A DNA stretch of 64,000 nucleotides from Zoogloeaceae bacterium (lineage in GTDB: Bacteria > Pseudomonadota > Gammaproteobacteria > Burkholderiales > Rhodocyclaceae), in assembly GCA_024235595.1 (NCBI GenBank), contig JACKMC010000014.1, positions 38,806 to 102,805 on the forward strand, read 5' to 3'. Every line of letters starts with the position of its first letter. The first letter of the stretch is position 1. Below the pieces are notes generated by a model. It made no database searches. It saw only the letters and a program-made list of their open reading frames with translations, and had not been told where the DNA came from. Of the stretch, positions 27,037 through 35,811 are shown piece after piece. The translations under genes and the position numbers were made by a program.

Positions 27037-27891
27037 TCAAGCTGACGTGCGGCGGCCGCCACTGACCCGTGGGATTCCCGCGAGATCGGACCACGAACCG
27101 ATTTCCGAGAACCCGGACGCCTGCAGCAAGCGCCGCACATCCTCCGCTTGGTCGTATCCATGCTCCATCAACAGCCAGCCCCCCGCTTGCAGATGGTTCG
27201 CGGCGCCGGCCACGATCTGGCGCAGATCGTCCAGCCCATCGGCCCCCGCAGCCAAGGCTCCATGCGGCTCGAATCGCAGATCGCCCTCGCACAGATGGTG
27301 ATCGTCAGCACGAACATACGGGGGATTGCTGACGATGTACTCGAATTGTCGCTCGCCAAGAGGGCGGTACCAGCTGCCAAGAAAAAAGCCGATGTTCGCG
27401 CCCAGCACGGCGGCATTGTGCCGTGCCACATCGAGCGCATCCGGCGACACGTCGACCGCGCTCACGACTCCATTCTTCGAGGCCAGTTCAAGCGCGAGCG
27501 TAATTCCGATCGCGCCACTCCCAGTGCCGAGATCGAGGACGGTGGCCCGCTCCTTCGCGCCAATCATGCCAAGGACAAGTTCGACCAGCAATTCAGTCTC
27601 CGGACGAGGAATCAACACGGCCGGTGTGACCTTGAAACTTCGCCCGTAGAACTCCCTGCTGCCCACGAGATATGCTACAGGCTCGCCTTTTCCTCGCCGC
27701 CTTACGAGCGACTGGTATGCGTGCCATTGCGCCTCGTTCAGCGCCGCTTCAGGATGGGCCGCCAAGCGGCTGGCGCTGCAGTTAAGCGCCATGCGAAGCA
27801 ACGCGCGTGCATCCACGCTCTCGATCCGTTCGCGGGCGAAGCGCAAGGCTTCGGCGATGGTCGGTGCGGCGCCGCAGCGATCAGCCTGCAT
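27037..27891 (-). CDS. prmC: Release-factor glutamine N5-methyltransferase
   Basis: Methylates the Gln of the GGQ motif in release factors 1 and 2, using SAM. 284 residues. The N-terminal helical domain is followed by PRPETELLVELVL, the SAM-binding ATVLDLGTGSGAIGITLA, and the catalytic IVSNPPYV with the NPPY motif. It overlaps prfA, whose product is its substrate, by 11 bases. Confidence 0.96.
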   Translation of the reverse strand: MQADRCGAAPTIAEALRFARERIESVDARALLRMALNCSASRLAAHPEAALNEAQWHAYQSLVRRRGKGEPVAYLVGSREFYGRSFKVTPAVLIPRPETELLVELVLGMIGAKERATVLDLGTGSGAIGITLALELASKNGVVSAVDVSPDALDVARHNAAVLGANIGFFLGSWYRPLGERQFEYIVSNPPYVRADDHHLCEGDLRFEPHGALAAGADGLDDLRQIVAGAANHLQAGGWLLMEHGYDQAEDVRRLLQASGFSEIGSWSDLAGIPRVSGGRRTSA

Positions 27892-28966
27892 CTTCGGCCA
27901 GGGCTGCGAGCTGATCCGCCTGATGCTCGGTCTTCAGCGCTTCGAGTATTTCGTCGAGTTCGCCTTCCATCACCGCATCGAGCTTGTAGAGCGTGAGGTT
28001 GATGCGGTGATCGGTCACTCGGCCCTGCGGGAAGTTGTAGGTTCTGATTCTCTCGGAGCGGTCGCCACTGCCAACCAGGCTCTTTCGCGTTGCCGCCGTT
28101 CTGGCCTGCTGCTCGCGCAACTGCACATCCTTGATCCGCGCGGCGAGGACCGACAGCGCCTGGGCCTTGTTCCGATGTTGCGAGCGGTCGTCCTGGCACT
28201 CCACCACGATGCCCGTCGGCAGGTGGGTGATCCGCACCGCGGAGTCCGTCTTGTTGATATGCTGGCCACCGGCCCCGCTGGCGCGGTAAGTGTCGATGCG
28301 CAGGTCGGCTGGACTGATGTTCACTTCGGCAAGCTCGTCGGCTTCGGGCATTACTGCGACCGTGCACGCCGAGGTATGGATCCGCCCCTGGGTTTCGGTG
28401 ACGGGAACCCGTTGCACGCGGTGCCCACCGGACTCGAACTTGAGCCGCGCGAACGCGCCTGCGCCGATCACGCGCAGGATGACTTCCTTGTAACCACCCA
28501 GCTCCGATTCCGCCGTCGACACGACCTCGACCCGCCACCCCTGGCGCTCGGCGTAGCGCGAGTACATCCGCAACAGGTCGCCCGCAAACAGCGCCGCCTC
28601 CTCGCCGCCCGTGCCTGCGCGGATTTCCAGAAACAGATTTCGATCGTCGTCCGGGTCCCGCGGCAGGAGCGCCTTCTGCAATTCGAGCTCGAGTCGCGCT
28701 ATGGCCTCGCGACTCGAGGCGATCTCGGCCTGGGCCAGTTCGCGCATCTCTGGATCTTCGAGCAGCTCGGCCGCGCTCCGCCCGTCCTCCTCGGCCTGTC
28801 GGTACGCAGCATACAAAGCCACCACCTCGCCGAGTTCGGAATGCTCGCGGCTGTAGCGGCGAAAGGAATCCATGTCGGCACCCACCTCCTGGGAGGAAAG
28901 CAAGCGCTCGAGTTCTTCGTGTCGCTGGCTGATGTGCTCGAGTTTGTCGCGAATGCTGGATTTCAT
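27881..28966 (-). CDS. prfA: Peptide chain release factor 1
   Basis: Terminates translation at UAA and UAG. 361 residues. The catalytic GAGGQHINKTDSAVRITH contains the GGQ motif; the PVTETQGRIHTSACTV region lies before it; RVTDHRINLTLYKLD is the conserved C-terminal part. The codon-recognition element of RF1 (PxT type) would lie in the PVTET vicinity of the decoding domain. Lies 54 bases after hemA and upstream of prmC, the usual order. Confidence 0.97.
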   Translation of the reverse strand: MKSSIRDKLEHISQRHEELERLLSSQEVGADMDSFRRYSREHSELGEVVALYAAYRQAEEDGRSAAELLEDPEMRELAQAEIASSREAIARLELELQKALLPRDPDDDRNLFLEIRAGTGGEEAALFAGDLLRMYSRYAERQGWRVEVVSTAESELGGYKEVILRVIGAGAFARLKFESGGHRVQRVPVTETQGRIHTSACTVAVMPEADELAEVNISPADLRIDTYRASGAGGQHINKTDSAVRITHLPTGIVVECQDDRSQHRNKAQALSVLAARIKDVQLREQQARTAATRKSLVGSGDRSERIRTYNFPQGRVTDHRINLTLYKLDAVMEGELDEILEALKTEHQADQLAALAEDAG

Positions 28967-29020
28967 TGTCTGCGCTGGAAGATGCCCTGCGCCCGGAGGC
29001 GGGGGGCGCGCGGCGGCCGG

Positions 29021-30274
29021 TCAGCCGCGGCGATTCAGGTCAAAGAGATGGTGCAAAACCCTCATCGCCTCGCCAAGGCGCTCACCTTCGGAGCGGTTGA
29101 GGTACTGAGTGGGGCCGTGCATCAGCTTGTTCGCAAGCCCGTGGCTGAGCGCCTCGATGACCCGCTCCGGCGATTCTCCCCGGGCAAGCAGCTTGAGCGC
29201 CCTCTCCATCTCGGTCTTTCGGAGCGTTTCTGCGTGTTCGCGCAGGGCACGAATGGTCGGGACCGCATCGCGCGCTTCCACCCAATGCAGAAACCCATCC
29301 ACCTGCGAGTTGATGATGGATTCCGCCTCGACCACCGCTGCCTGCCTCGACTCGAGGCCCGACTCGACGACCTGGGCGAGGTCGTCGACGGTATAGAGAA
29401 ACACGTCGTCGAGTTCCGCCACCTCGCGTTCGATGTCACGCGGCACGGCAAGATCGACCATCACGATCGGTCGATGACGTCTGGTCTTGATTGCCCGTTC
29501 GACCATGCCCAGCCCCACGATCGGCAGGGGACTGCCGGTACAGGAGACCACCACATCATAGCGATGCAGCATATCCCCGACCGCATCGAGCCGAACCACA
29601 TCGCCGCCAAAACGCTCAGCGAGCGTGCGGGCCCTTGCCTCCGTGCGGTTCGCAATCGTCAGCTGGCGCGGCTTGGCCCCTGCAAAATGGGCCGCACACA
29701 GCTCAACCATCTCACCCGCGCCGACGAACAAGACCCGCTGATCGGAAAGCCGCTCGAAGATCCGCTCGGAAAGATGAACGGCTGCGGCCGCCATCGAGAC
29801 CGTATTGGCACCGATCGCAGTCGTGGTTCGGACTTCCTTTGCAACAGCGAAAGTCCTTTGAAAGAGCTTGTGGAGCAAGGTCCCAAGGGTGCCAGCCTCT
29901 TCAGCCTGACGAGCGGCCTCCTTCACCTGACCGAGGATCTGGGGTTCCCCCAGGACCATCGAATCGAGTCCGCTCGCAACCCTGAACACATGTCGAACCG
30001 CCTCGCGCTGCGGATAGCTGTACAGGTAGGGCGAAATATCGTTGAGACTCAGTCGGTGGAAATCGGCGAGCCAGTCGGCTGCCGACTGCGGATCGTCGCT
30101 GGCGTAATAGAGTTCAGTACGATTGCAGGTCGACAGGATTGCAGCCTCTCGCACCGGCTTTGCCTTGGTGAGGCTCAACAAGGCCTGTCCCAGACGCTCG
30201 GGCTGAAACGACACTCGTTCGCGAATCGCGATCGGAGCCGAGTGGTGATTCAAGCCGAGGGCAAAAAGCTGCAT
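29021..30274 (-). CDS. hemA: Glutamyl-tRNA reductase
   Basis: First committed step of C5-pathway tetrapyrrole synthesis: NADPH-dependent reduction of glutamyl-tRNA(Glu) to glutamate-1-semialdehyde. 417 residues. Landmarks are LGLNHHSAPIAIRERVSF, the nucleophile in STCNRTELY (Cys50), GEPQILGQVKEA, the NADPH-binding VLFVGAGEMVEL and IANRTEARA, and the C-terminal dimerisation helices. It leads prfA-prmC-grxD, so heme precursor supply is tied to translation-termination genes, a common arrangement. Confidence 0.97.
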   Translation of the reverse strand: MQLFALGLNHHSAPIAIRERVSFQPERLGQALLSLTKAKPVREAAILSTCNRTELYYASDDPQSAADWLADFHRLSLNDISPYLYSYPQREAVRHVFRVASGLDSMVLGEPQILGQVKEAARQAEEAGTLGTLLHKLFQRTFAVAKEVRTTTAIGANTVSMAAAAVHLSERIFERLSDQRVLFVGAGEMVELCAAHFAGAKPRQLTIANRTEARARTLAERFGGDVVRLDAVGDMLHRYDVVVSCTGSPLPIVGLGMVERAIKTRRHRPIVMVDLAVPRDIEREVAELDDVFLYTVDDLAQVVESGLESRQAAVVEAESIINSQVDGFLHWVEARDAVPTIRALREHAETLRKTEMERALKLLARGESPERVIEALSHGLANKLMHGPTQYLNRSEGERLGEAMRVLHHLFDLNRRG

Positions 30275-30303
30275 GCGTGGAAGGAGGGCCGACGAATCAG
30301 CGG

Positions 30304-30309
30304 ATTATA
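30304..30309 (-). promoter_or_regulatory. -10 element of the hemA promoter
   Basis: A perfect TATAAT (minus strand) lies 30 bases before the hemA ATG, giving a leader of about 23 bases that includes CCCTCCTT/AAGGAGGG-like purines on the sense strand context. The -35 is weak at the expected distance. Confidence 0.5.
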
Positions 30310-30380
30310 GCACCGCCCGAATCCCATAAAGATTGAGGAAAATCAGCCGTTTCCCGTGACCGGAAAGGCAGCCGGAAAAC

Positions 30381-30410
30381 GAAAAACGGCCCGCAATCGC
30401 GAGCCGTTTC
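30381..30410 (-). terminator. Intrinsic terminator after tRNA-Phe
   Basis: On the minus strand AAACGGCTCGC-GATT-GCGGGCCGTTTTTC forms a G+C-rich stem (one mismatch) ending in five T. It sits eight bases beyond the tRNA 3' end. Confidence 0.75.
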
Positions 30411-30417
30411 GAAATTC

Positions 30418-30493
30418 TGGTGGCCAGGGGCGGAATCGAACCACCGACACGCGGATTTTCAATCCGCTGCTCTACCAACTGAGCTACCTGGCC
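30418..30493 (-). tRNA. tRNA-Phe (anticodon GAA)
   Basis: 76 nucleotides including an encoded CCA. The acceptor stem GGCCAGG pairs with CCTGGCC; the D-arm is TAGCTCAGTTGGTAGAGCA; the anticodon arm GCGGA-TTGAAAA-TCCGC places GAA in the loop; the T-arm GTCGGTGGTTCGATTCCGC has a conserved GTTCGA-type loop. A strong promoter and a terminator bracket the gene, so it is a single-gene transcript. Confidence 0.97.
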
Positions 30494-30504
30494 AAAGAGC
30501 GCGC

Positions 30505-30532
30505 ATTATAGCCGAATCGATGCAGACGTCAA
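30505..30532 (-). promoter_or_regulatory. Sigma-70 promoter of tRNA-Phe
   Basis: Minus strand TTGACG, a 16-base spacer, then TATAAT. The predicted start is about five to seven bases beyond the -10, shortly before the mature tRNA 5' end at 30493. Confidence 0.8.
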
Positions 30533-30564
30533 ACAGTTTATGCGCGCCGCTTGCAAGGTCGCCT

Positions 30565-32082
30565 TCAGGCACCGAAGGAGCGGGATTGAGCTCCCCGGCC
30601 ACCCGAATCGAGTGCGCTCAGGTCTTCGTCCTCACCCTCGTCCTGGCGGAGAATGCTGCGCGGAAATACGGCCTGCGCGAGAGTCCCCTGACCGGCGGGA
30701 TTCGGGCTGAGTGTCACCCTCGCGCGGTGCAGCTCGGCAATTTCCTGGACGATCGGCAGACCCAGGCCGGAGCCGTCCTCCCCGCTTCCAAGGACACGGT
30801 AGAACCGCTCGAAAACCATTTCGCGGTCACTCTCTGGAATACCTATACCGCTGTCCTCGACTTCGAGAATTGCAAACTCAGTACCAATCGTGCGCACCGT
30901 CACCTGCCCCCCGGCCGGGGTGTACTTGATCGCGTTATCGACCAGGTTCTTCATCAGCTCGCGCAGCAGCACCGGATTTCCATCGATGATCAGGGCCTCT
31001 TGCGCGGCTTCCAGGCCAAGGTCGATGCGCTTGACCAGCGCCCGCGGGAAAAGATCCTGAACCACATCCGTCGCAAGGTCATTGAGATCGAGCTGTTCCA
31101 CGGCGTATATTTTCTCGGAGCTGGACTCGGCGCGCGCCAGCGACAGCAACTGATTGATGAGGTGACTCGCGCGCTCGGCGCTACCGGCAATCTGCTCCAG
31201 CGACCGTCTGAGCTGGCGCGGCTCGGTCTCCTGCAGGGCGAGTTCGGTCTGGGTGCGGAGGCCAGTGAGTGGCGTGCGCATCTGGTGCGCCGCATCTGCA
31301 ATGAAGCGTTGCTGCGCCTGCAGGTTCTCTTCCAGTCGCCCCATCATTTCATTGAAACCGACGATCAAGGGACGGACTTCTTCGGGAACGCCGACCGTGG
31401 AAATCGGGGAAAGATCGGATGGTCGGCGTCTGCGCAAGATTCGTTGCAGCCGGTTGAGCGGCGCAATCCCGCGCGACAGCCCCAGCCACACCAGCACCAC
31501 CGCGAGCGGGATGATCGCAAACTGCGGCAGCAACACCCCGGTGACCACCCTGGAGGCCAGATCGCCACGCTTGTTGCGGGTCTCCGCCATCTGCAGGAGC
31601 ACCAGCGGGCTGGACGGTTCCGGGAAAGCCTTGAGGAAGAGATAGGCGATACGGACCTCCTCGCCCTGAATCACGCCATCACGAAACTGCACTTCGCCCG
31701 GGATGACATCGCGCGGCGCTGCGACCCACGGAATCTCCCGGTCGCCGACGACCACCTCGCCCGCCAGGTCCGTGGCCTGAAAATAGAGCACGTCATCCTG
31801 GTCGGAGCGAAACAGGGCCCGCGCCGGAGCGGGGAAGCTGACCTTTACCTCACCCTGCTCCACCGAGACCATCTGCGACAGCGCGCGCAGGCTCTCGGCA
31901 AGACCTTTGTCATAAGGCGTATTGGCGATGTTATCGGCGACGTTGTGGGTGATGATGATGGAGATGGGCCACAGGAAGAGCAGCGGCGCCAGCATCCAAT
32001 CGAGGATTTCCCCGAACAGGGAATTGTGGTGCGCGCCACCCTCCCCCTCGTCCTTTGCCTTGCGCCACTTACGCAGCGGCAT
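30565..32082 (-). CDS. TctE-like sensor histidine kinase
   Basis: 505 residues from the ATG at 32082, which overlaps the regulator gene by 14 bases. A transmembrane segment near residues 30-48 (MLAPLLFLWPISIIIT) and a second near 180-205 bracket a periplasmic 2CSK_N-type sensing domain. The H-box DAAHQMRTPLTGLR contains the phospho-His; N-box ELMKNLVDNAIKYTP and G-boxes DSGIGIPESD and GSGLGLPIVQEIAELH complete the kinase. TctE/QseC relatives sense tricarboxylates or other small molecules; no transport gene is adjacent, so the signal is not deducible. Confidence 0.9.
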   Translation of the reverse strand: MPLRKWRKAKDEGEGGAHHNSLFGEILDWMLAPLLFLWPISIIITHNVADNIANTPYDKGLAESLRALSQMVSVEQGEVKVSFPAPARALFRSDQDDVLYFQATDLAGEVVVGDREIPWVAAPRDVIPGEVQFRDGVIQGEEVRIAYLFLKAFPEPSSPLVLLQMAETRNKRGDLASRVVTGVLLPQFAIIPLAVVLVWLGLSRGIAPLNRLQRILRRRRPSDLSPISTVGVPEEVRPLIVGFNEMMGRLEENLQAQQRFIADAAHQMRTPLTGLRTQTELALQETEPRQLRRSLEQIAGSAERASHLINQLLSLARAESSSEKIYAVEQLDLNDLATDVVQDLFPRALVKRIDLGLEAAQEALIIDGNPVLLRELMKNLVDNAIKYTPAGGQVTVRTIGTEFAILEVEDSGIGIPESDREMVFERFYRVLGSGEDGSGLGLPIVQEIAELHRARVTLSPNPAGQGTLAQAVFPRSILRQDEGEDEDLSALDSGGRGAQSRSFGA

Positions 32083-32743
32083 CCGGCTTTTCCAGGCAGT
32101 AGCCCAGACCGCGAACGGTGACGATTCTCGCCCCGCTGCTCTCGAGTTTCTTGCGCAGCCTGTGCACGTAGACTTCGATCGCGTTGTTCGAGACCTCTTC
32201 GCCCCAGCCGCAAAGGTGATCGACGAGCTGATCCTTGCTGACAAGCCGCCCTACCCGCAGCAACAAGACCTCGAGGAGCCCGACTTCGCGCGCGGACAGC
32301 TCGATGATCTGCCCGGAAATCTTCACCACCCGGTCCGCTTGGTCATAGCTCAGGCTGCCCAGCTCGATGCACTTGGGCTGGCCGGTTCCGCGGCGGGTCA
32401 GCGCTCGCACTCTGGCTTCGAGTTCAGGCAACGCAAACGGCTTGGTGAGGTAGTCGTCGGCCCCCGCGTCGAGACCGCGCACCCGGTCTTCCACACCGTC
32501 CTGCGCGGTGAGGATAAGCACCGGCACGGCTGACTTGCGGGCACGCAGGCGCTTGAGAACCTCTATGCCCGGCAACTTCGGCAAGCCAAGATCGAGAATC
32601 AGCAAATCGAACGGTTGTGATGCAAGCGCCGCATCCGCCTCCGTGCCCGTGGGCACATGGTCCACCGCATAGCCGCCACGCTTGAGCGCCCTGGAGAGTC
32701 CATCGGCAATCACAGGGTCGTCTTCGGCCAAAAGTATCCGCAT
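32069..32743 (-). CDS. OmpR-family response regulator (TctD/QseB-like)
   Basis: 224 residues. The receiver domain has ILLAEDDPVIADGL, the phospho-acceptor in DLLILDLGLPKLPG, LILTAQD, and DDYLTKPFALPELEAR. The winged-helix DNA-binding domain has ELSAREVGLLEVLLLR and the recognition region SNNAIEVYVHRLRKKL. It is upstream of and coupled to the sensor kinase. A GTAAG direct repeat just before the gene could be an autoregulatory site. Confidence 0.92.
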   Translation of the reverse strand: MRILLAEDDPVIADGLSRALKRGGYAVDHVPTGTEADAALASQPFDLLILDLGLPKLPGIEVLKRLRARKSAVPVLILTAQDGVEDRVRGLDAGADDYLTKPFALPELEARVRALTRRGTGQPKCIELGSLSYDQADRVVKISGQIIELSAREVGLLEVLLLRVGRLVSKDQLVDHLCGWGEEVSNNAIEVYVHRLRKKLESSGARIVTVRGLGYCLEKPDAAA

Positions 32744-32755
32744 GCCAAATCCATT

Positions 32756-32771
32756 GTAAGTTCTGCGTAAG
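32756..32771. promoter_or_regulatory. Possible OmpR-type tandem half-sites before the regulator gene
   Basis: GTAAG at 32756-32760 and 32767-32771 (CTTAC on the coding strand) repeat with an 11-base period, the spacing used by PmrA/QseB-like regulators. The pair lies 13-28 bases before the start codon, consistent with negative autoregulation, but five-base repeats are weak evidence. Confidence 0.3.
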
Positions 32772-32853
32772 CGGGAACGTTTAATTTGAATCCCGCTGTT
32801 CTCCTTTTACTCGGTCTTCGGGAATGTCCTCGCCATTGATTGCGAAGGTATTC

Positions 32854-32900
32854 CAGGGAGCGTCCACATCCTGCAACGGACGTCTCCCTGCCGCTTTTTT
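32854..32900 (+). terminator. Orphan intrinsic terminator on the plus strand
   Basis: CAGGGAGCGTCC (32854-32865) pairs with GGACG-T-CTCCCTG (32878-32890, one bulged T) around a 12-base loop, and is followed by CCGC and six T. No plus-strand gene ends here: the regulator gene to the left and groEL to the right are both on the minus strand. The intervening 276-base gap therefore may hold a small RNA. No good promoter is assigned. Confidence 0.55.
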
Positions 32901-32965
32901 CCTACGATTATCACACGTCGACCACACCTCGCACGCGATCATATCGCCCACCGCGTCGACAAATG

Positions 32966-32991
32966 AAAAAAGCCCCGCATCGTGCGGGGCT
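32966..32991 (-). terminator. Intrinsic terminator of groES-groEL
   Basis: AGCCCCGCA-TCG-TGCGGGGCT forms a perfect nine-base stem; on the minus strand it runs into six T. It lies 28 bases beyond the groEL stop. Confidence 0.9.
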
Positions 32992-33019
32992 TTTCGTTGG
33001 CACAGAAGGCCGGACGGGG

Positions 33020-34672
<1,653 letters not shown>

Positions 34673-34718
34673 TCTTAAACTCCTTGAATTCTTCTGGATA
34701 GACAGGTGCGAGAGGCAC

Positions 34719-35009
34719 TCAGCCCTCGATCACACCCATGATGTCTTCTTCGCGCATGACCAGCAGTTCCTGGCCCTCGACCTTCACGGACTGGCCGGCG
34801 TACTTGCCGAACAGCACCTTGTCGCCGGCCTTGACGGCCATTGCACGCACATCACCGTTTTCCAGGATCTTGCCGTTACCGACGGCAACCACCTCGCCTT
34901 GATCAGGCTTCTCGCCGGCGCTGTCGGGAATGACGATGCCGCTGGCAGTGGTACGCTCGGCTTCGATGCGCTTGACGATTACGCGATCATGCAAAGGACG
35001 GATTTTCAT
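34719..35009 (-). CDS. groS: Co-chaperonin GroES
   Basis: 96 residues. KIRPLHDRVIVKRIEAE at the start, the mobile loop ERTTASGIVIPDSA that contacts GroEL, GEVVAVGNGKI, and the C-terminal KVEGQELLVMREEDIMGV. First gene of the groESL operon; a long leader (about 80 bases) carries the CIRCE operator at its 5' end. Confidence 0.98.
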   Translation of the reverse strand: MKIRPLHDRVIVKRIEAERTTASGIVIPDSAGEKPDQGEVVAVGNGKILENGDVRAMAVKAGDKVLFGKYAGQSVKVEGQELLVMREEDIMGVIEG

Positions 35010-35091
35010 GTAGCAGTCTCCTTGGTTCAGGAATCAACGTGTCGGACCGTTCTGGTCCGGTTGGTAAAAGATCGAACATCGGGGGGCGTTG

Positions 35092-35118
35092 TTAGCACTC
35101 ACCCCTGACGAGTGCTAA
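35092..35118. promoter_or_regulatory. CIRCE operator (HrcA site)
   Basis: TTAGCACTC-N9-GAGTGCTAA, an exact match to the CIRCE consensus. It overlaps the -10 region/transcription start of the groES promoter, so the HrcA repressor would block groESL at normal temperature and release it on heat shock. Confidence 0.95.
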
Positions 35119-35147
35119 TAGTATGGACTGGGTCAAGGCATTTCAAG
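35118..35147 (-). promoter_or_regulatory. groESL promoter with overlapping sigma-70 and sigma-32 features
   Basis: On the minus strand TTGAAA, 17 bases, TACTAT forms a sigma-70 promoter whose -10 abuts CIRCE. The same -35 reads CTTGAAA and is followed 14 bases later by CCATACT, resembling the sigma-32 pattern CTTGAAA-N(11-16)-CCCATNT. Dual control by HrcA and sigma-32 is known in several betaproteobacteria. Confidence 0.7.
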
Positions 35148-35699
35148 AGCGGAGTACGCATTTTTTTCGCCCTTCGCGACAGTGCCCCCCCGCTCACCGC
35201 GGCGAACCTCGTCCGGTCGCAGTCTTTCGCGCCGTGTGCACCTAGCTAGGTGCAAGGAGCGCAACCGTGATCCCGGTGCGCGCCGGAACCCGAATCGAGA
35301 CCGTCCGCGGTGACGCGGCAAGGCCTTGGGCGTCGCCCTTCGCACCCTGACGCCCGGCCAGCGCAGGCGATGCACGGAAATATTTGATCTGCCACCTCGG
35401 CGTCCTCGGGAGCTCAGTTCGGCGGCACTGCGGTTCGGTGGCCAGCGGGCGCCGGGACGCGCATCTTCGCCTCGTTGCGCAATCGAGGCCAGTCAACCAC
35501 TGCAACGCGTCAATCCGCCCCCCCTTGGGCTTCCTCGCCCATCGCTGCGTCGATCCTTACTCGAGCCGAAGTAGGCGGCTTGAATACATTGGTCCATTTC
35601 AAGCCTGAAGCGACCGCCTGCCAAGTCGGTGCCCGGCCGGCACCTGCAGGAATTCGCGCCTTGCGAAAGGAAGGCCTTCCCGTTCGCGCGCGCATTGAG
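35148..35699. other. Long intergenic region between the groESL promoter and the cstA operon
   Basis: No credible gene. Short open frames on both strands have no ribosome site and no family character. The one conspicuous element is the perfect 18-base palindrome at 35237-35254. Confidence 0.5.
35237..35254. promoter_or_regulatory. Perfect 18-bp palindrome, possible operator
   Basis: TGCACCTAGCTAGGTGCA is fully self-complementary, with a CTAG-rich centre that is rare in proteobacterial DNA. It lies about 90 bases upstream of the groES -35 and 560 bases before cstA. Dimeric repressors use such sites; the cognate protein is unknown. Confidence 0.4.
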
Positions 35700-35730
35700 A
35701 CCGCTCGCCCTCCGCCTCTAACCGCTCTCC
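35700..35730. promoter_or_regulatory. LytTR-type direct repeat upstream of cstA
   Basis: ACCGCTCGCC (35700-35709) and ACCGCTCTCC (35721-35730) are ten-base direct repeats, nine of ten identical, separated by 11 bases. This 21-base period is the operator geometry of LytTR regulators such as YpdB. A TAAGAT -10 hexamer at 35762-35767 puts the repeats at roughly -44 and -65, a normal activator position. The BtsR-like regulator at the end of the operon is the likely binder (inference). Confidence 0.5.
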
Positions 35731-35773
35731 GGAAATTACCGGGCGGGCGTCTGCCGCCTCCTAAGATGCGTTC

Positions 35774-35793
35774 CGTGAACAATTTCTTTCACG
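35774..35793 (+). promoter_or_regulatory. Inverted repeat in the cstA leader
   Basis: CGTGAA (35774-35779) and TTCACG (35788-35793) with an eight-base spacer lie just after the predicted start of transcription and before the TTGAGGAGAAC ribosome site. It could be an operator or an RNA hairpin; no protein is assigned. Confidence 0.3.
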
Positions 35794-35811
35794 ACAATTG
35801 AGGAGAACAAA

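Noticed and set aside
27791..30310. An 839-codon plus-strand frame across prfA and hemA
   Set aside because: Both genes on the minus strand are unmistakable with intact motifs; the plus-strand translation has no domain character or ribosome site.
30520..32121. A 533-codon plus-strand frame across the sensor kinase
   Set aside because: The minus-strand kinase has all H, N and G boxes; the plus-strand product is unstructured and unrecognisable.
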